This document shows, piece after piece, positions 1 through 6,383 of a DNA stretch of 7,407 nucleotides. The notes beneath the pieces are model-generated. The model made no database searches. It saw only the letters and a list, made by a program, of their open reading frames with translations, and was not told the origin of the DNA. Position 1 is the stretch's first letter. Each line of letters opens with the position of its first letter. This DNA comes from JBOFLG01 sp051657745 (GTDB lineage: Bacteria > Actinomycetota > Actinomycetes > Actinomycetales > Dermatophilaceae): NCBI GenBank assembly GCA_051657745.1, contig JBOFLG010000106.1:1-7407 (forward strand), written 5' to 3'. The position numbers were made by a program, and so were the translations under genes.

Positions 1-610
1 GCGCCTGAATCGAGGTGTCTTGCCATGGCTCGGTGTCGTAGCCCTGCGCCGCGTACTCCCTGGCCTGAAGCAGGGTCTCCACTTTGTCCGCGTCGTGCGC
101 GACCCTGGATTCTGGCGTCTCGACCGCCTCGTATTCCGCGGTCAGGCTCTGAAAGCCCGCAGCGATTTCGTCCGGCAGGGTCGCGGTCTGGTGCGCGGTG
201 ACGGCCTCCGGAACGGAGGTCGTGACGTATGCGCGGCCGACGGACGGCACGTCCCCGATGGTTTCGTGAACGTCGTGCATCAGGCACAGCGCGGCCGTTC
301 GGTCAGGGTTGGCGCCTTCCATCATGGCGAGCGCCATGCCGACGACTCCAACTCGGTATGAGTGGTCGGCCACACTCTCCGGCCGGGGTATGCCGAGCAG
401 GAGCCAGCCCGCACGAGGCACGTTCTTGAGGTGTCCGGCTTCGTGGAGAAAGGCCCCGAGGCCCGCCAGTGGATGAGTCTTACCTTCGGGCATCGGGAGG
501 CTTGCCTGGCCTGCGACGTACACGCCGGCTCCCGGTCGGCTGGTGAGGAACCCTTCTCCCTTGAGCACGCGTAGACCGGCGGCGACCGTCGCTTGGGTCA
601 AGGGCCAGGG
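1..610 (-). pseudogene. GntR-type winged helix + HD-domain phosphohydrolase, 5' end lost; runs off the left edge
   Basis: One open minus-strand frame runs from 610 off the window edge. The first part (about 607-505) reads as the recognition half of a GntR winged helix: TQATVAAGLRVLKGEGFL, then SRPGAGVYV, the typical wing. After a short linker comes an HD domain of the YfbR/HDDC2 nucleotidase type. It has a histidine in ADHSYR (364-362), the His-Asp pair in MHDVHE (277-272), and an aspartate in AHDADKVE (near 95). This family dephosphorylates nucleotides with a divalent metal; the fusion suggests a nucleotide-linked regulator or enzyme, which is inference. The N-terminal part of the winged helix is missing because a group II intron ends at 610 and the upstream exon is gone. 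An ATG at 493-491 could still start an HD-only protein, but I see no clear ribosome-binding site. The C-terminus lies outside the window. The fusion is well supported; whether it is expressed is unknown. Confidence 0.8.
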
Positions 611-683
611 TCGGGTAGCCCGGGGGGATTTCACCCCCGGGCTCCCACAGAACGGAGCGTGACGGTCTCCCGTCACTCCGCTC
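610..683 (-). ncRNA. Group II intron ribozyme domains V and VI, 3' splice site
   Basis: Domain V is a 34-nt hairpin at 683-650. It starts GAGC, which carries the catalytic AGC triad, and has a lower helix GAGCGGAG/CTCCGTTC, a two-base bulge (CG), an upper helix TGACGG/CCGTCA and a GAGA tetraloop of the GNRA type. Domain VI (about 649-610) has a GC-rich stem AGCCCGGGGG paired with CCCCCGGGCT. The A at 616 is then unpaired and sits seventh from the 3' end, where the branch-point adenosine is expected. The end CTACCCGAC obeys the AY rule for group II 3' splice sites. Sequence and fold are classical, with no obvious damage here. The loss of function comes from the missing 5' domains. Confidence 0.85.
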
Positions 684-1308
684 TTGTCACCTTGATCATC
701 AGCGGGTAGTTGACCCACGGCCAGTGGGCGAAGCACCTGGGGTACAGCGTGGTGACGCGTTCCCAGGCAGCCCGGGCTTCCGTTGGGCTCGGTACCGTCG
801 GTACTTCTTGCGGATCCATCGCACCAGGTAGGTGTTGATGCGCGCCAGGAGGCCGGACAACGCGGAACGGTAGAACGCCCCGTAGTAGTTCATCCAGCCC
901 CGGATGACCGGGTTGATCATCCGTGCGAGTTCGCCGAGGCTGAGTTCGGTGCGCCGGTGCAACCGCCACCTGCGCACCGTAGTGCTCAACCTCTTCAAGG
1001 CGTGCCGGCTGATCGCGGGCAGGAACGAGGTGAACACGTTCCCTACGCGATCCCTGGCTGCGCGGGCTCGGAACGTGTACCCGAGGAACGTGAACGAGGT
1101 ATCCGGGTAGGAGCCCCGTCGGTTCCCGTCCTTGCAGTACACGATCCTGGTCTTGTCGGGATGCAACCGCAGCCCGACTGCCTCCATCCTGCCCTCGATG
1201 GCCCGTTGCACGTGCTGCGCCTGCCCTTGGCTGACGCAGTGCACCACGGCATCGTCTGCACACCGCTCGAACGGGACGCCCGGGAACTCCCGTGCCATCC
1301 ACGCATCG
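673..1308 (-). pseudogene. ltrA: Group II intron reverse transcriptase/maturase, C-terminal half, frameshifted
   Basis: The frame begins in the middle of the reverse transcriptase domain at DAWMAREFPGVPFER, immediately before the catalytic motif, which here reads CADD rather than YADD (1262-1251). A single A-to-G change (TAT to TGT) explains the cysteine; both aspartates remain. It continues through the usual GLRLHPDKT and FLGYTFR segments into the maturase (domain X) region INPVIRGWMNYYGAFYRSAL (about 919-860). Near 774-779 the homology switches frame. AQRK is followed in the next frame by ARAAWERVTTLYPRCFAHW, so one base (probably a G of AAGGCC) has been lost. The original stop, at 675-673, lies inside ribozyme domain V. 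The N-terminal RT half was removed at the IS21 junction. This is a dead fragment. Confidence 0.87.
774..779 (-). other. Frameshift site in the RT/maturase
   Basis: Upstream of this point the maturase reads ...KKYRRYRAQRK in one frame. Downstream, the conserved end with FAHW reads only in the next frame. On the minus strand the sequence is CGGAAGCCCGGG; an extra G (CGG AAG GCC CGG) would join the two halves perfectly. The site is inferred from protein continuity and not from comparison with a related intron. Confidence 0.7.
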
Positions 1309-1309
1309 T

Positions 1310-1390
1310 GGCGCGTAGCGCCGGTTGGTACCGACAGTCCATGTAGTTGGTACTGCGCTTCTGGGTAGGCGGTACTGGACCGGTTGCCTT
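1310..1390 (+). repeat. Left-end hairpin and three 22-bp spaced repeats of the IS21 element
   Basis: A perfect 5-bp inverted repeat GGCGC/GCGCC around GTA occupies 1310-1322. GGTAC then recurs at 1327, 1349 and 1371, exactly 22 bp apart. The first two units (1325-1346 and 1347-1368) both start TTGGTAC and end GTAG and agree at 14 of 22 positions; the third (from 1369) is weaker. Multiple subterminal repeats of this size are known binding sites for the IS21-type transposase. Here the role is inferred from position. Confidence 0.6.
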
Positions 1391-1445
1391 CTCGATCAGA
1401 CGGTGGCGCATCGTGCGCTGCCGCATCCGATTCGAGAGGCGGCTG

Positions 1446-3131
1446 ATGTCGGCCAACCATCGCAGGATTCTGGAGCAGGTGCTCGCAGGTCGTTGCTACA
1501 ACGAGATCGTCGAAGTCGTCGGGTGTTCGCGCCGTGATGTGTCGCGGGTGAGGAAGGTGAGCGAGGAGCGGGGCGTGACCGCGGCAACGGTCGTGAGCGA
1601 GGAGGACCTGGCGCTCTGGTTCCCCGACGGGCGGCGGATGGTCTCGGTGGCCTACGAGCAGCCCGACCTGGCGGCGGTACTTGCCGCGATGAAGGCTGCT
1701 CGGCACTTCACGTTGCTGATGGCGTGGCGCCGCAATGCCGACGCGGCACCGGCGGTGATGGGGGCGAGGAAGTACGGGTACGCGCAGTTCTGCGCGTTGT
1801 TCGCTGACTATGTCCGGACCAACGACCTCGTCGCGACGCTGCACCACGAGCCCGGTCGGGCGATGCTGGTCGACTGGGCCGGCGACACCATCGACCTTGT
1901 CGACTCCGGCAACGGGGAAGTCAGCCGAGGGGTGTTGTTCGTCGCGGTGCTGCCCTACTCCGGCGCCCTGTTCTGCCGGGCCTACCTCGACATGAAGTCG
2001 ACGTCGTGGCTCGACGCCCACGTCCGCGCGTTCGCCTTCTATAAGGGCGTGACTCAGATCGTGGTGCCCGACAACCCGACGACCTCGACCCACCAGAGGG
2101 TCAAGGGCGAGTCGGAGCGGGTCGTCAACGGCCGCTACCAGCAGCTGGCCGACCACTACCAGACCGCGATCGTTCCGGCCCGTGCCAGGAAGCCACGGGA
2201 CAAGGCCGCTGTCGAGAACGCCGTCAACGTGGTCAACATGCGGGTCATCGGCTACCTCGAGGGCGAGGTATGGACCACGCTGGCCGAGCTGAACGACGCG
2301 ATCGAGGAGCGGGTCGGTGAGGTCAACCACGACCTGCGCCGCGCGGACGGGACTACCCGGTGGGAGCGGTTTACCGCCGAGGAGCAGTCGCTCTTGGCGC
2401 CGCTGCCGGCGACGAGGTTCGAGGAGGTGGAGTGGAAGGAGGTCAAGGCGGGACGGAACTATCACCTCAGTTGCGACTACCCGCGGTACTCGGTGCCCTA
2501 CCGGCTGGCCGGGCGCATGCTGCGGGTTCGGCTGACCACCAGCCGGGTGACGATCTTCGAGGGCCACGACCTGGTGTGCGAGCACCGGCGGCTCAACGGG
2601 AGAAAGGGCCAGTACTCCACGCTGGCCGAGCACGTCCCGCCCCAGCACCAAGGCATCGACGGCCTGTGGTCAAGGCGGTGATCCACCGACCGAGCCCGAT
2701 CGTTCGGACCCGCGACCGTGACAGTGGTCGAGCAGATCCTCGACCGTCACGCGATCGAAGCCCAGGGCTACCTCGACTGCCAGAACATCCTGTCCGGGCT
2801 CGGCAAAGCGAACCGCGGTCGGCTCGAGGCGGCCTGCCAGGAACTTCTCAACAACCGCGGCCAGGCGTCTTACACGACCCTGAAGCGGCTGATGGCCGCG
2901 ATCAACTCCGACGCCAACAGGCCCCGCAAGATCACCCCTGCGGCGTCAACGAGGAAACGCAGCACCATCACCGGCGATGACGGCAGCAGCGGCGGTGTGG
3001 TCGGCAGTGTCAGCGGCCTGGGGCCCGACGTCTACGTCCGCGACCCCTCGCACTACGAACGGACCCCTGCGCCGGCGCCACCCGATCCCGACGACGGCGG
3101 GCTCGACGGCGGGCAGGGGATGGAGCTGTGA
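1446..3131 (+). pseudogene. istA: IstA transposase of IS21 family, interrupted by an in-frame TGA
   Basis: IstA is the DDE recombinase that cuts and joins the IS ends. The ATG at 1446 is chosen because it begins the family-like MSANHRRILEQVLAG, with AGAGG shortly upstream. Residues 1-45 form a helix-turn-helix. The catalytic acidic residues can be placed at D143 (VDWAGD), D209 (VPDNP) and E257 (AAVENAV). From about residue 345 the PRYSVPYRL segment marks the C-terminal beta-barrel. At codon 412 (2679-2681) the frame meets TGA where relatives are expected to have tryptophan. After the stop the same frame goes on with family-like sequence (RARSFGPATV, QGYLDCQNILSGL, RLEAACQELL, SYTTLKRLM) to the stop at 3129-3131. 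It is therefore one gene with a nonsense mutation, without frameshift; the DDE core could still be made as a 411-residue product. The stop overlaps the istB start. Confidence 0.88.
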
Positions 3132-3784
3132 TCTTCACCAGCGTCGACTACGAGAAGTTCCGGGCCCTGCGGGTCACCCACGTCGCGACCCGGTTCGAGG
3201 AACTGGTCAACGACGAGGCCAACGATCACATCACCCCCGAGAAACTGTTCCTCACCGCGGTCGACGATGCGCTCGAAGCGAGGCGGGTCAACAAGATCGA
3301 GAAGCTCATCCGTGCCGCGGGGTTCCCGATCCCCGATGCGACGATCGCCGAGATCGACTACCGCGACGGCCGTGGCGTCAACCCGGTCCGGATGCGCCGC
3401 TACGCCGATCACGACTGGCGAGCCGACCCCGTCAACCTGCTGATCATCTCGCCCACCGGCGGCGGGAAGACCTACCTCGCATCAGCACTCGGGATCGCGG
3501 CCTGCCACAACGAGCACACCGTCACCTACCTCCGCATGGACGACCTCGCCAGACGGCTCGTCCTCGCAAGAGCCGATGCGATCGCTCACCAGCAGTTGCT
3601 CAACGCCCTGTCGAACGTGGACCTGCTCGTGATCGACGACTTCCTCACCGTCGGCATCGACCACGACGCCGCAGCCGACCTGTTCGCCGTCCTCGCCAAC
3701 CGCGATCACCGACTACCGACCATGATCGCCTCCCAGCTCTGCATATCCTCGCCGGCGAAGGAGAAGTACCAGAGGGGGCGGTAG
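3128..3784 (+). pseudogene. istB: IstB helper ATPase of IS21 family, 3' truncated with foreign tail
   Basis: IstB is the DnaC-like AAA+ ATPase that assembles with IstA and guides target choice. The start is a GTG overlapping the istA stop (GTGA), a translational-coupling arrangement usual in this family. Residues 107-115 hold the Walker A motif (SPTGGGKT, Lys114) and residues 164-171 the Walker B motif (VDLLVIDD). Family-like sequence continues to MIASQ (residue 203, base 3736). After that the usual C-terminal part, beginning TGPEYW or similar in relatives, is missing. The remaining 15 residues before the stop are read from the antisense strand of the neighbouring radical SAM gene. The protein is about 40-50 residues shorter than typical IstB and loses the end of the AAA+ fold. 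Confidence 0.87.
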
Positions 3785-4803
3785 TTCTCCCATGAACGGG
3801 GGCGCAGAGGAGTGTCGACGAATAGGCGTTCAATCATCTTGCGCATCGACAGGTAGTACTCCAGATGCCGAGCCGCTTGCACGACATAGATGTCCATGAA
3901 CGCAGAGTGCGGCTGAAAGATCTGGAATCGCGGGAAAGTAGTAGTCAGTGGCGCGTATTGAGACAGGTACTCCTCAGCGAGCGATTCGTCGTCCAGACCT
4001 ACGATGTAGGTGTAGTCAGCAAGGATCCCGCGCTCATCGGCCCGCCGCAGCAACGGGACCACATCGGCGGGCGTCAACTTTGCCTTGGATTGCTTAAGGA
4101 TTTCCCCGCGCCGGCTAAAGCACTCGATCGTCGTCGTCAGGTGGAAGGGGCCAATCTCGGCAGCGGCGTTGAGACCCTTCTCACTGGTTAGCACGCTCGA
4201 CAGGAAGTGAATGTTGCCGACGCAATGGTGGGCCGCCATCGAAGTGCGCACCTGCCGCAGGTGATCGAGGGCTAGGTCCTCATAGTGGAAACAGCCAGTG
4301 CAGATCGTGACTGTATCGACGCCACTCAGATCGTCAAGTCCAAAGTCGGATTCAAGTGCCGTGAGGTACGCGTCCAGATCGTCGAGTGCGGCCAGGCGAG
4401 GATCCGACGCTGCTTCCATCGTGTTTGGGCAGAAGGCACACCCTATGCACTGACTGCGCGCGTTGGAGTTGAGCGTCAGCACACGTTGGCCGTTGCGAAA
4501 GTAGCCCAGAACCGCATCGTCATCCTCAAGCTCCTCGATCGTCGCCACCTGCTCACCATGAAGGGTGATCTCCTCTTCGTCCAGCACAAAGGGCGACTCG
4601 ATCCGGCCGAGCGAGAGGATGAGGAAGACCTCCTCCTCTGGGCGCGAGGTAAGCCGCAATCGGACTCGCATTCGCGATCGCTGGATGCGCGAGTGGACCC
4701 CTGACTTGTTGAGCGCGATCAGTAGAACGTCCTCCTCCGGAACGTCCCAGTCACGAGCCAAATTCGCCAGATGCGATCGACTCTCGACAAGTGTGCTCGT
4801 CAT
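3706..4803 (-). CDS. Radical-SAM-like protein with CX2CX2C motif; 3' end fused to IS21 remnant
   Basis: The product is 365 residues. After about 110 residues without recognised motifs, C119, C122 and C125 (QCIGCAFCP) form a cluster-binding-type motif. A GGE-like segment TGCFHYE follows at 169-175, the second strand of a radical SAM barrel. ECFSRRGEILKQSK (227-240) and YIVGLDDES (266-274) match later strands of the fold. Radical SAM enzymes use a [4Fe-4S] cluster to cleave S-adenosylmethionine, but the classical spacing is CX3CX2C, so this is atypical; the substrate is unknown. The ATG at 4803 is supported by AGGAGGGGATC just upstream. Native sequence probably ends near residue 355 (FAGEDMQ), because the last residues are antisense istB. 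How much C-terminus was lost is not known. The gene looks less GC-rich than its neighbours, which suggests separate acquisition. It is divergent from the 90-residue protein. Confidence 0.75.
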   Translation of the reverse strand: MTSTLVESRSHLANLARDWDVPEEDVLLIALNKSGVHSRIQRSRMRVRLRLTSRPEEEVFLILSLGRIESPFVLDEEEITLHGEQVATIEELEDDDAVLGYFRNGQRVLTLNSNARSQCIGCAFCPNTMEAASDPRLAALDDLDAYLTALESDFGLDDLSGVDTVTICTGCFHYEDLALDHLRQVRTSMAAHHCVGNIHFLSSVLTSEKGLNAAAEIGPFHLTTTIECFSRRGEILKQSKAKLTPADVVPLLRRADERGILADYTYIVGLDDESLAEEYLSQYAPLTTTFPRFQIFQPHSAFMDIYVVQAARHLEYYLSMRKMIERLFVDTPLRPRSWENYRPLWYFSFAGEDMQSWEAIMVGSR

Positions 4804-4927
4804 CCCGAGATCCCCTCCTACGCGTGTACCACCAACTGCGCGCTGCCGATGTCACAGTCGCTGACGACCGATCGGCTAGAGCCCAATTGCCACAGTACGA
4901 CAGCCTGGCGTATTTGACGAGGTCCCG

Positions 4928-5200
4928 GTGAGTCAGCCGGTGGATGGCGCCTTCAAGGCCGGTCTGGCTAGGCTTCGGCAGGTGACTGGGTTCCGACGTT
5001 TTTCCCTCGACCGTCGTCGAGATCCGTCGGGTGTATCCGGAACCGGGGTTGTGGCGGTGGGCTGCGAGTTCCCGGACGGCTCTTGTGTGCTGCGCTGGCA
5101 GACCGAGATTCGTTCGACAGTCCTCTACGATTCCTTGGATGACCTGATCGCTGTCCATGGACACGAAGGTGCGACCTTACTCGTGTTCTGGGATGAGTAG
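4928..5200 (+). CDS. Conserved-looking actinobacterial protein of unknown function, 90 residues
   Basis: It starts with GTG, preceded five bases earlier by GACGAGG, an acceptable ribosome-binding site. No other start lies between this codon and the upstream in-frame stop at 4877. I recognise no enzymatic domain. The C-terminal half (SGVSGTGVVAVGCEFPDG, LRW, then STVLYDSLDDLIAVHGHEG and FWDE) resembles a small protein recurring in actinobacterial genomes and their mobile regions, where SGVSGTG, FPDG and HGH-G are the constant parts; this is from memory. No signal peptide or membrane segment is seen, so it is probably cytoplasmic. It is transcribed divergently from the radical SAM gene, across a 124-bp gap that should hold both promoters. 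It may be cotranscribed with the methyltransferase, but an 87-bp gap with a hairpin lies between. Confidence 0.7.
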   Translation: MSQPVDGAFKAGLARLRQVTGFRRFSLDRRRDPSGVSGTGVVAVGCEFPDGSCVLRWQTEIRSTVLYDSLDDLIAVHGHEGATLLVFWDE

Positions 5201-5203
5201 CAC

Positions 5204-5230
5204 CTGTCGGCTATAGCGCTGTGCCGACGG
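5204..5230 (+). terminator. Possible hairpin after the 90-residue gene
   Basis: CTGTCGGC (5204-5211) pairs with GCCGACGG (5223-5230) around an 11-base loop, giving eight pairs including one T-G wobble. It starts four bases after the stop codon. No T-run follows, so termination is only a guess; it could also be a regulatory hairpin ahead of the methyltransferase. Confidence 0.3.
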
Positions 5231-5287
5231 GTTCATAAGCTCATCGCCCCGCGCGTCCCTCCACCACTCTAGGCGAGGAGCCCTGAT

Positions 5288-6106
5288 ATGAAACGAGCGG
5301 CAGATGACTATACGTCGGCCGAACTGTTTGCCGGCACCGCCCGTTACTACGCGCGGTTCCGACCGGGTTATCCATCCAGCATGGTCGCTGGCATCGCGCG
5401 AGCGGTGTCGCTCACCGGGTCGTCGCGTGTGATCGACATCGGGTCCGGCACCGGACACCTCACGCTGGAGTTGGCCAGTCACGTGTGTGAGGTCGTCGCG
5501 GTCGAGCCCTCGGCAGGAATGAATGAGCAGCTGCGGCTAGGTGCGGCCCGGCTCGGCATCGACAACGTATCGATAGCCCGGGGGGATTCTGAGGATCTGG
5601 ACCAATTCCGTGCCGACGAGTTCGACGCCGCCTTCTTCGCGGCCGCCTTCCATTGGACAGACCGTGACAGAACCCTTGAAGTCCTCGACGATATCGTCCG
5701 ACCCTACGGGGCGGTCGTCGTGATCAGCGGCGCGAGCCCGGTCGAGCCCCCGGCCTGGCAGGCGGCGATTGACCAGGTCCGGCACCGCTTCCTCGGTCCT
5801 GAACGCAGAGCGGGTTCCGGCACGTATACGCACCCCGCGGAGCGCCACGAAGTGGTACTCGCCCGATCAGCATTCTCCAACGTCACAGCCGAGATGTTCA
5901 CTTGGTCCCTGGAGTCGACAGTCGATGAACTGGTCGGCCGACAGCTCTCCTACTCATATAGCTCACCAATTCTACTGGCCGAAGACCTTCCCAGATACGA
6001 AGAATCCCTACACACTGCGTTGTCCGAGTTCGCCACCGATGGACGCCTCTCGGAACAACTGCACTCAGAGACACTGATCGCGCGCCGCCCGCGTCCCGAG
6101 CGCTGA
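5288..6106 (+). CDS. Class I SAM-dependent methyltransferase
   Basis: The protein has 272 residues. Residues 48-57 (VIDIGSGTGH) are motif I, the glycine-rich SAM loop. E73 in AVEPSAGM is the acidic residue that usually holds the ribose hydroxyls, D100 in ARGDSED contacts the adenine side, and FHWTD at 121-125 is the typical post-III segment. The N-terminal ARFRPGYP (about 22-29) is common in the Methyltransf_11-type small-molecule enzymes. The overall length fits a free-standing cytoplasmic enzyme. The substrate cannot be read from sequence. GAGGAG seven bases before the ATG is a strong ribosome-binding site. The ORF is intact and followed by a hairpin, so it probably ends a transcript. A methyltransferase near a radical SAM gene could suggest a biosynthetic pathway, but the two genes are on opposite strands and the evidence is weak. 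Confidence 0.88.
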   Translation: MKRAADDYTSAELFAGTARYYARFRPGYPSSMVAGIARAVSLTGSSRVIDIGSGTGHLTLELASHVCEVVAVEPSAGMNEQLRLGAARLGIDNVSIARGDSEDLDQFRADEFDAAFFAAAFHWTDRDRTLEVLDDIVRPYGAVVVISGASPVEPPAWQAAIDQVRHRFLGPERRAGSGTYTHPAERHEVVLARSAFSNVTAEMFTWSLESTVDELVGRQLSYSYSSPILLAEDLPRYEESLHTALSEFATDGRLSEQLHSETLIARRPRPER

Positions 6107-6125
6107 GTGCGATCAGCAGCCCGGC

Positions 6126-6157
6126 CTGGCTACGCCCAGAAAACCCCTGGGTGCCAG
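6126..6157 (+). terminator. Terminator-like hairpin after the methyltransferase
   Basis: GCCCAG (6134-6139) pairs with CTGGGT (6147-6152) around the loop AAAACCC. Outside it CTGGC (6126-6130) pairs with GCCAG (6153-6157), leaving TAC as a one-sided bulge. The hairpin lies 20 bases after the methyltransferase stop. There is no T-tract, as is frequent for actinobacterial terminators. Confidence 0.45.
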
Positions 6158-6383
6158 CCGCTCGCGGATCGGTCACCCGGTAGTTGTCAAGTCGAATGAG
6201 ACGCGTCCAGTCTACAGCCGTAGATCGGTGAGGGGTGTGCTGATGTGCTCAGCGCCACGTGGTTTGGGGGCCGTGTCGTGACGGCGCCGGGGGTGCGTGA
6301 TCCGATGAACACGGGATTCAATCCGCAGCGCCCGATCCCTACGTCATCGCTGCCGAGCCTCCACAAACGCGGCGCGTATCAGA
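6158..6383. other. Non-coding stretch and damaged 5' end of the SDR gene
   Basis: No supported gene lies here. A GAGGGG-like ribosome-binding site precedes an ATG at 6243, but that frame stops after 12 codons. An ATG at 6305 opens a frame beginning MNTGFNPQRPI, which looks like the start of a short-chain dehydrogenase. It is in a different frame from the dehydrogenase body, and the usual strand and TG of the nucleotide-binding motif do not follow it. Between 6338 and 6383 I recognise nothing. Confidence 0.4.

Larger units (their letters stand above)
610..1308 (-). mobile_element. Group II intron, 3' remnant (half of the RT/maturase plus domains V and VI)
   Basis: This minus-strand segment contains the C-terminal half of an intron-encoded reverse transcriptase/maturase followed by ribozyme domains V and VI. 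It has the same orientation as the GntR-HD gene it interrupts, as expected for an intron that could once splice out. The 3' boundary at 610 is set by the typical ending CTACCCGAC, after which the winged-helix frame begins. The upstream boundary at 1308/1309 is where reverse-transcriptase homology stops and the IS21 end starts. Domains I-III and the 5' half of the RT are absent from the window, so this copy cannot splice or move on its own. Confidence 0.85.
1309..3736 (+). mobile_element. IS21-family insertion sequence, right end missing
   Basis: The segment carries the istA-istB gene pair, in the expected order and with overlapping stop and start codons, which defines the IS21 family. The left end is placed at 1309: it begins with TG, as IS21-type termini do, and RT homology ends exactly one base before. 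A GGCGC-GTA-GCGCC inverted repeat (1310-1322) and three 22-bp spaced GGTAC repeats follow. The right end is absent: istB homology stops at 3736 and unrelated sequence follows, so no matching terminal repeat or target duplication can be seen. With istA interrupted and istB cut short, the copy is not expected to transpose. Confidence 0.85.

Noticed and set aside
20..574. Plus-strand open frames of 113 and 70 residues
   Set aside because: They lie opposite the GntR-HD gene, whose domain motifs are clear, and have no recognisable features of their own.
673..1302. Separate 209-residue minus-strand protein
   Set aside because: Only its end (ARAAWERV...FAHW) is family-like. It is the continuation of the frameshifted maturase and not a second gene.
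673..1308. Retron or diversity-generating retroelement reverse transcriptase
   Set aside because: The maturase domain X segment and the adjacent domain V/VI show that it belongs to a group II intron.
699..2651. 650-residue open frame on the minus strand
   Set aside because: Only its last third is real (RT/maturase fragment). The part above 1308 is antisense to istA, in GC-rich codons that rarely give stops in this frame.
2679..2681. Programmed UGA recoding (selenocysteine or readthrough) in istA
   Set aside because: I see no downstream structure supporting it, the expected residue is tryptophan, and the element is otherwise damaged.
2718..3131. Independent 137-residue gene starting at GTG 2718
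   Set aside because: It is in the same frame as istA and holds the family's C-terminal sequence, so it is the part after a nonsense codon.
5177..5482. Minus-strand 101-residue open frame
   Set aside because: It overlaps the methyltransferase start and the 90-residue gene end, and no ribosome-binding site or family pattern is visible.
6243..6281. Short leader peptide of 12 codons after a good ribosome-binding site
   Set aside because: No repeated regulatory codons or attenuator structure accompany it, and the gene downstream is broken.
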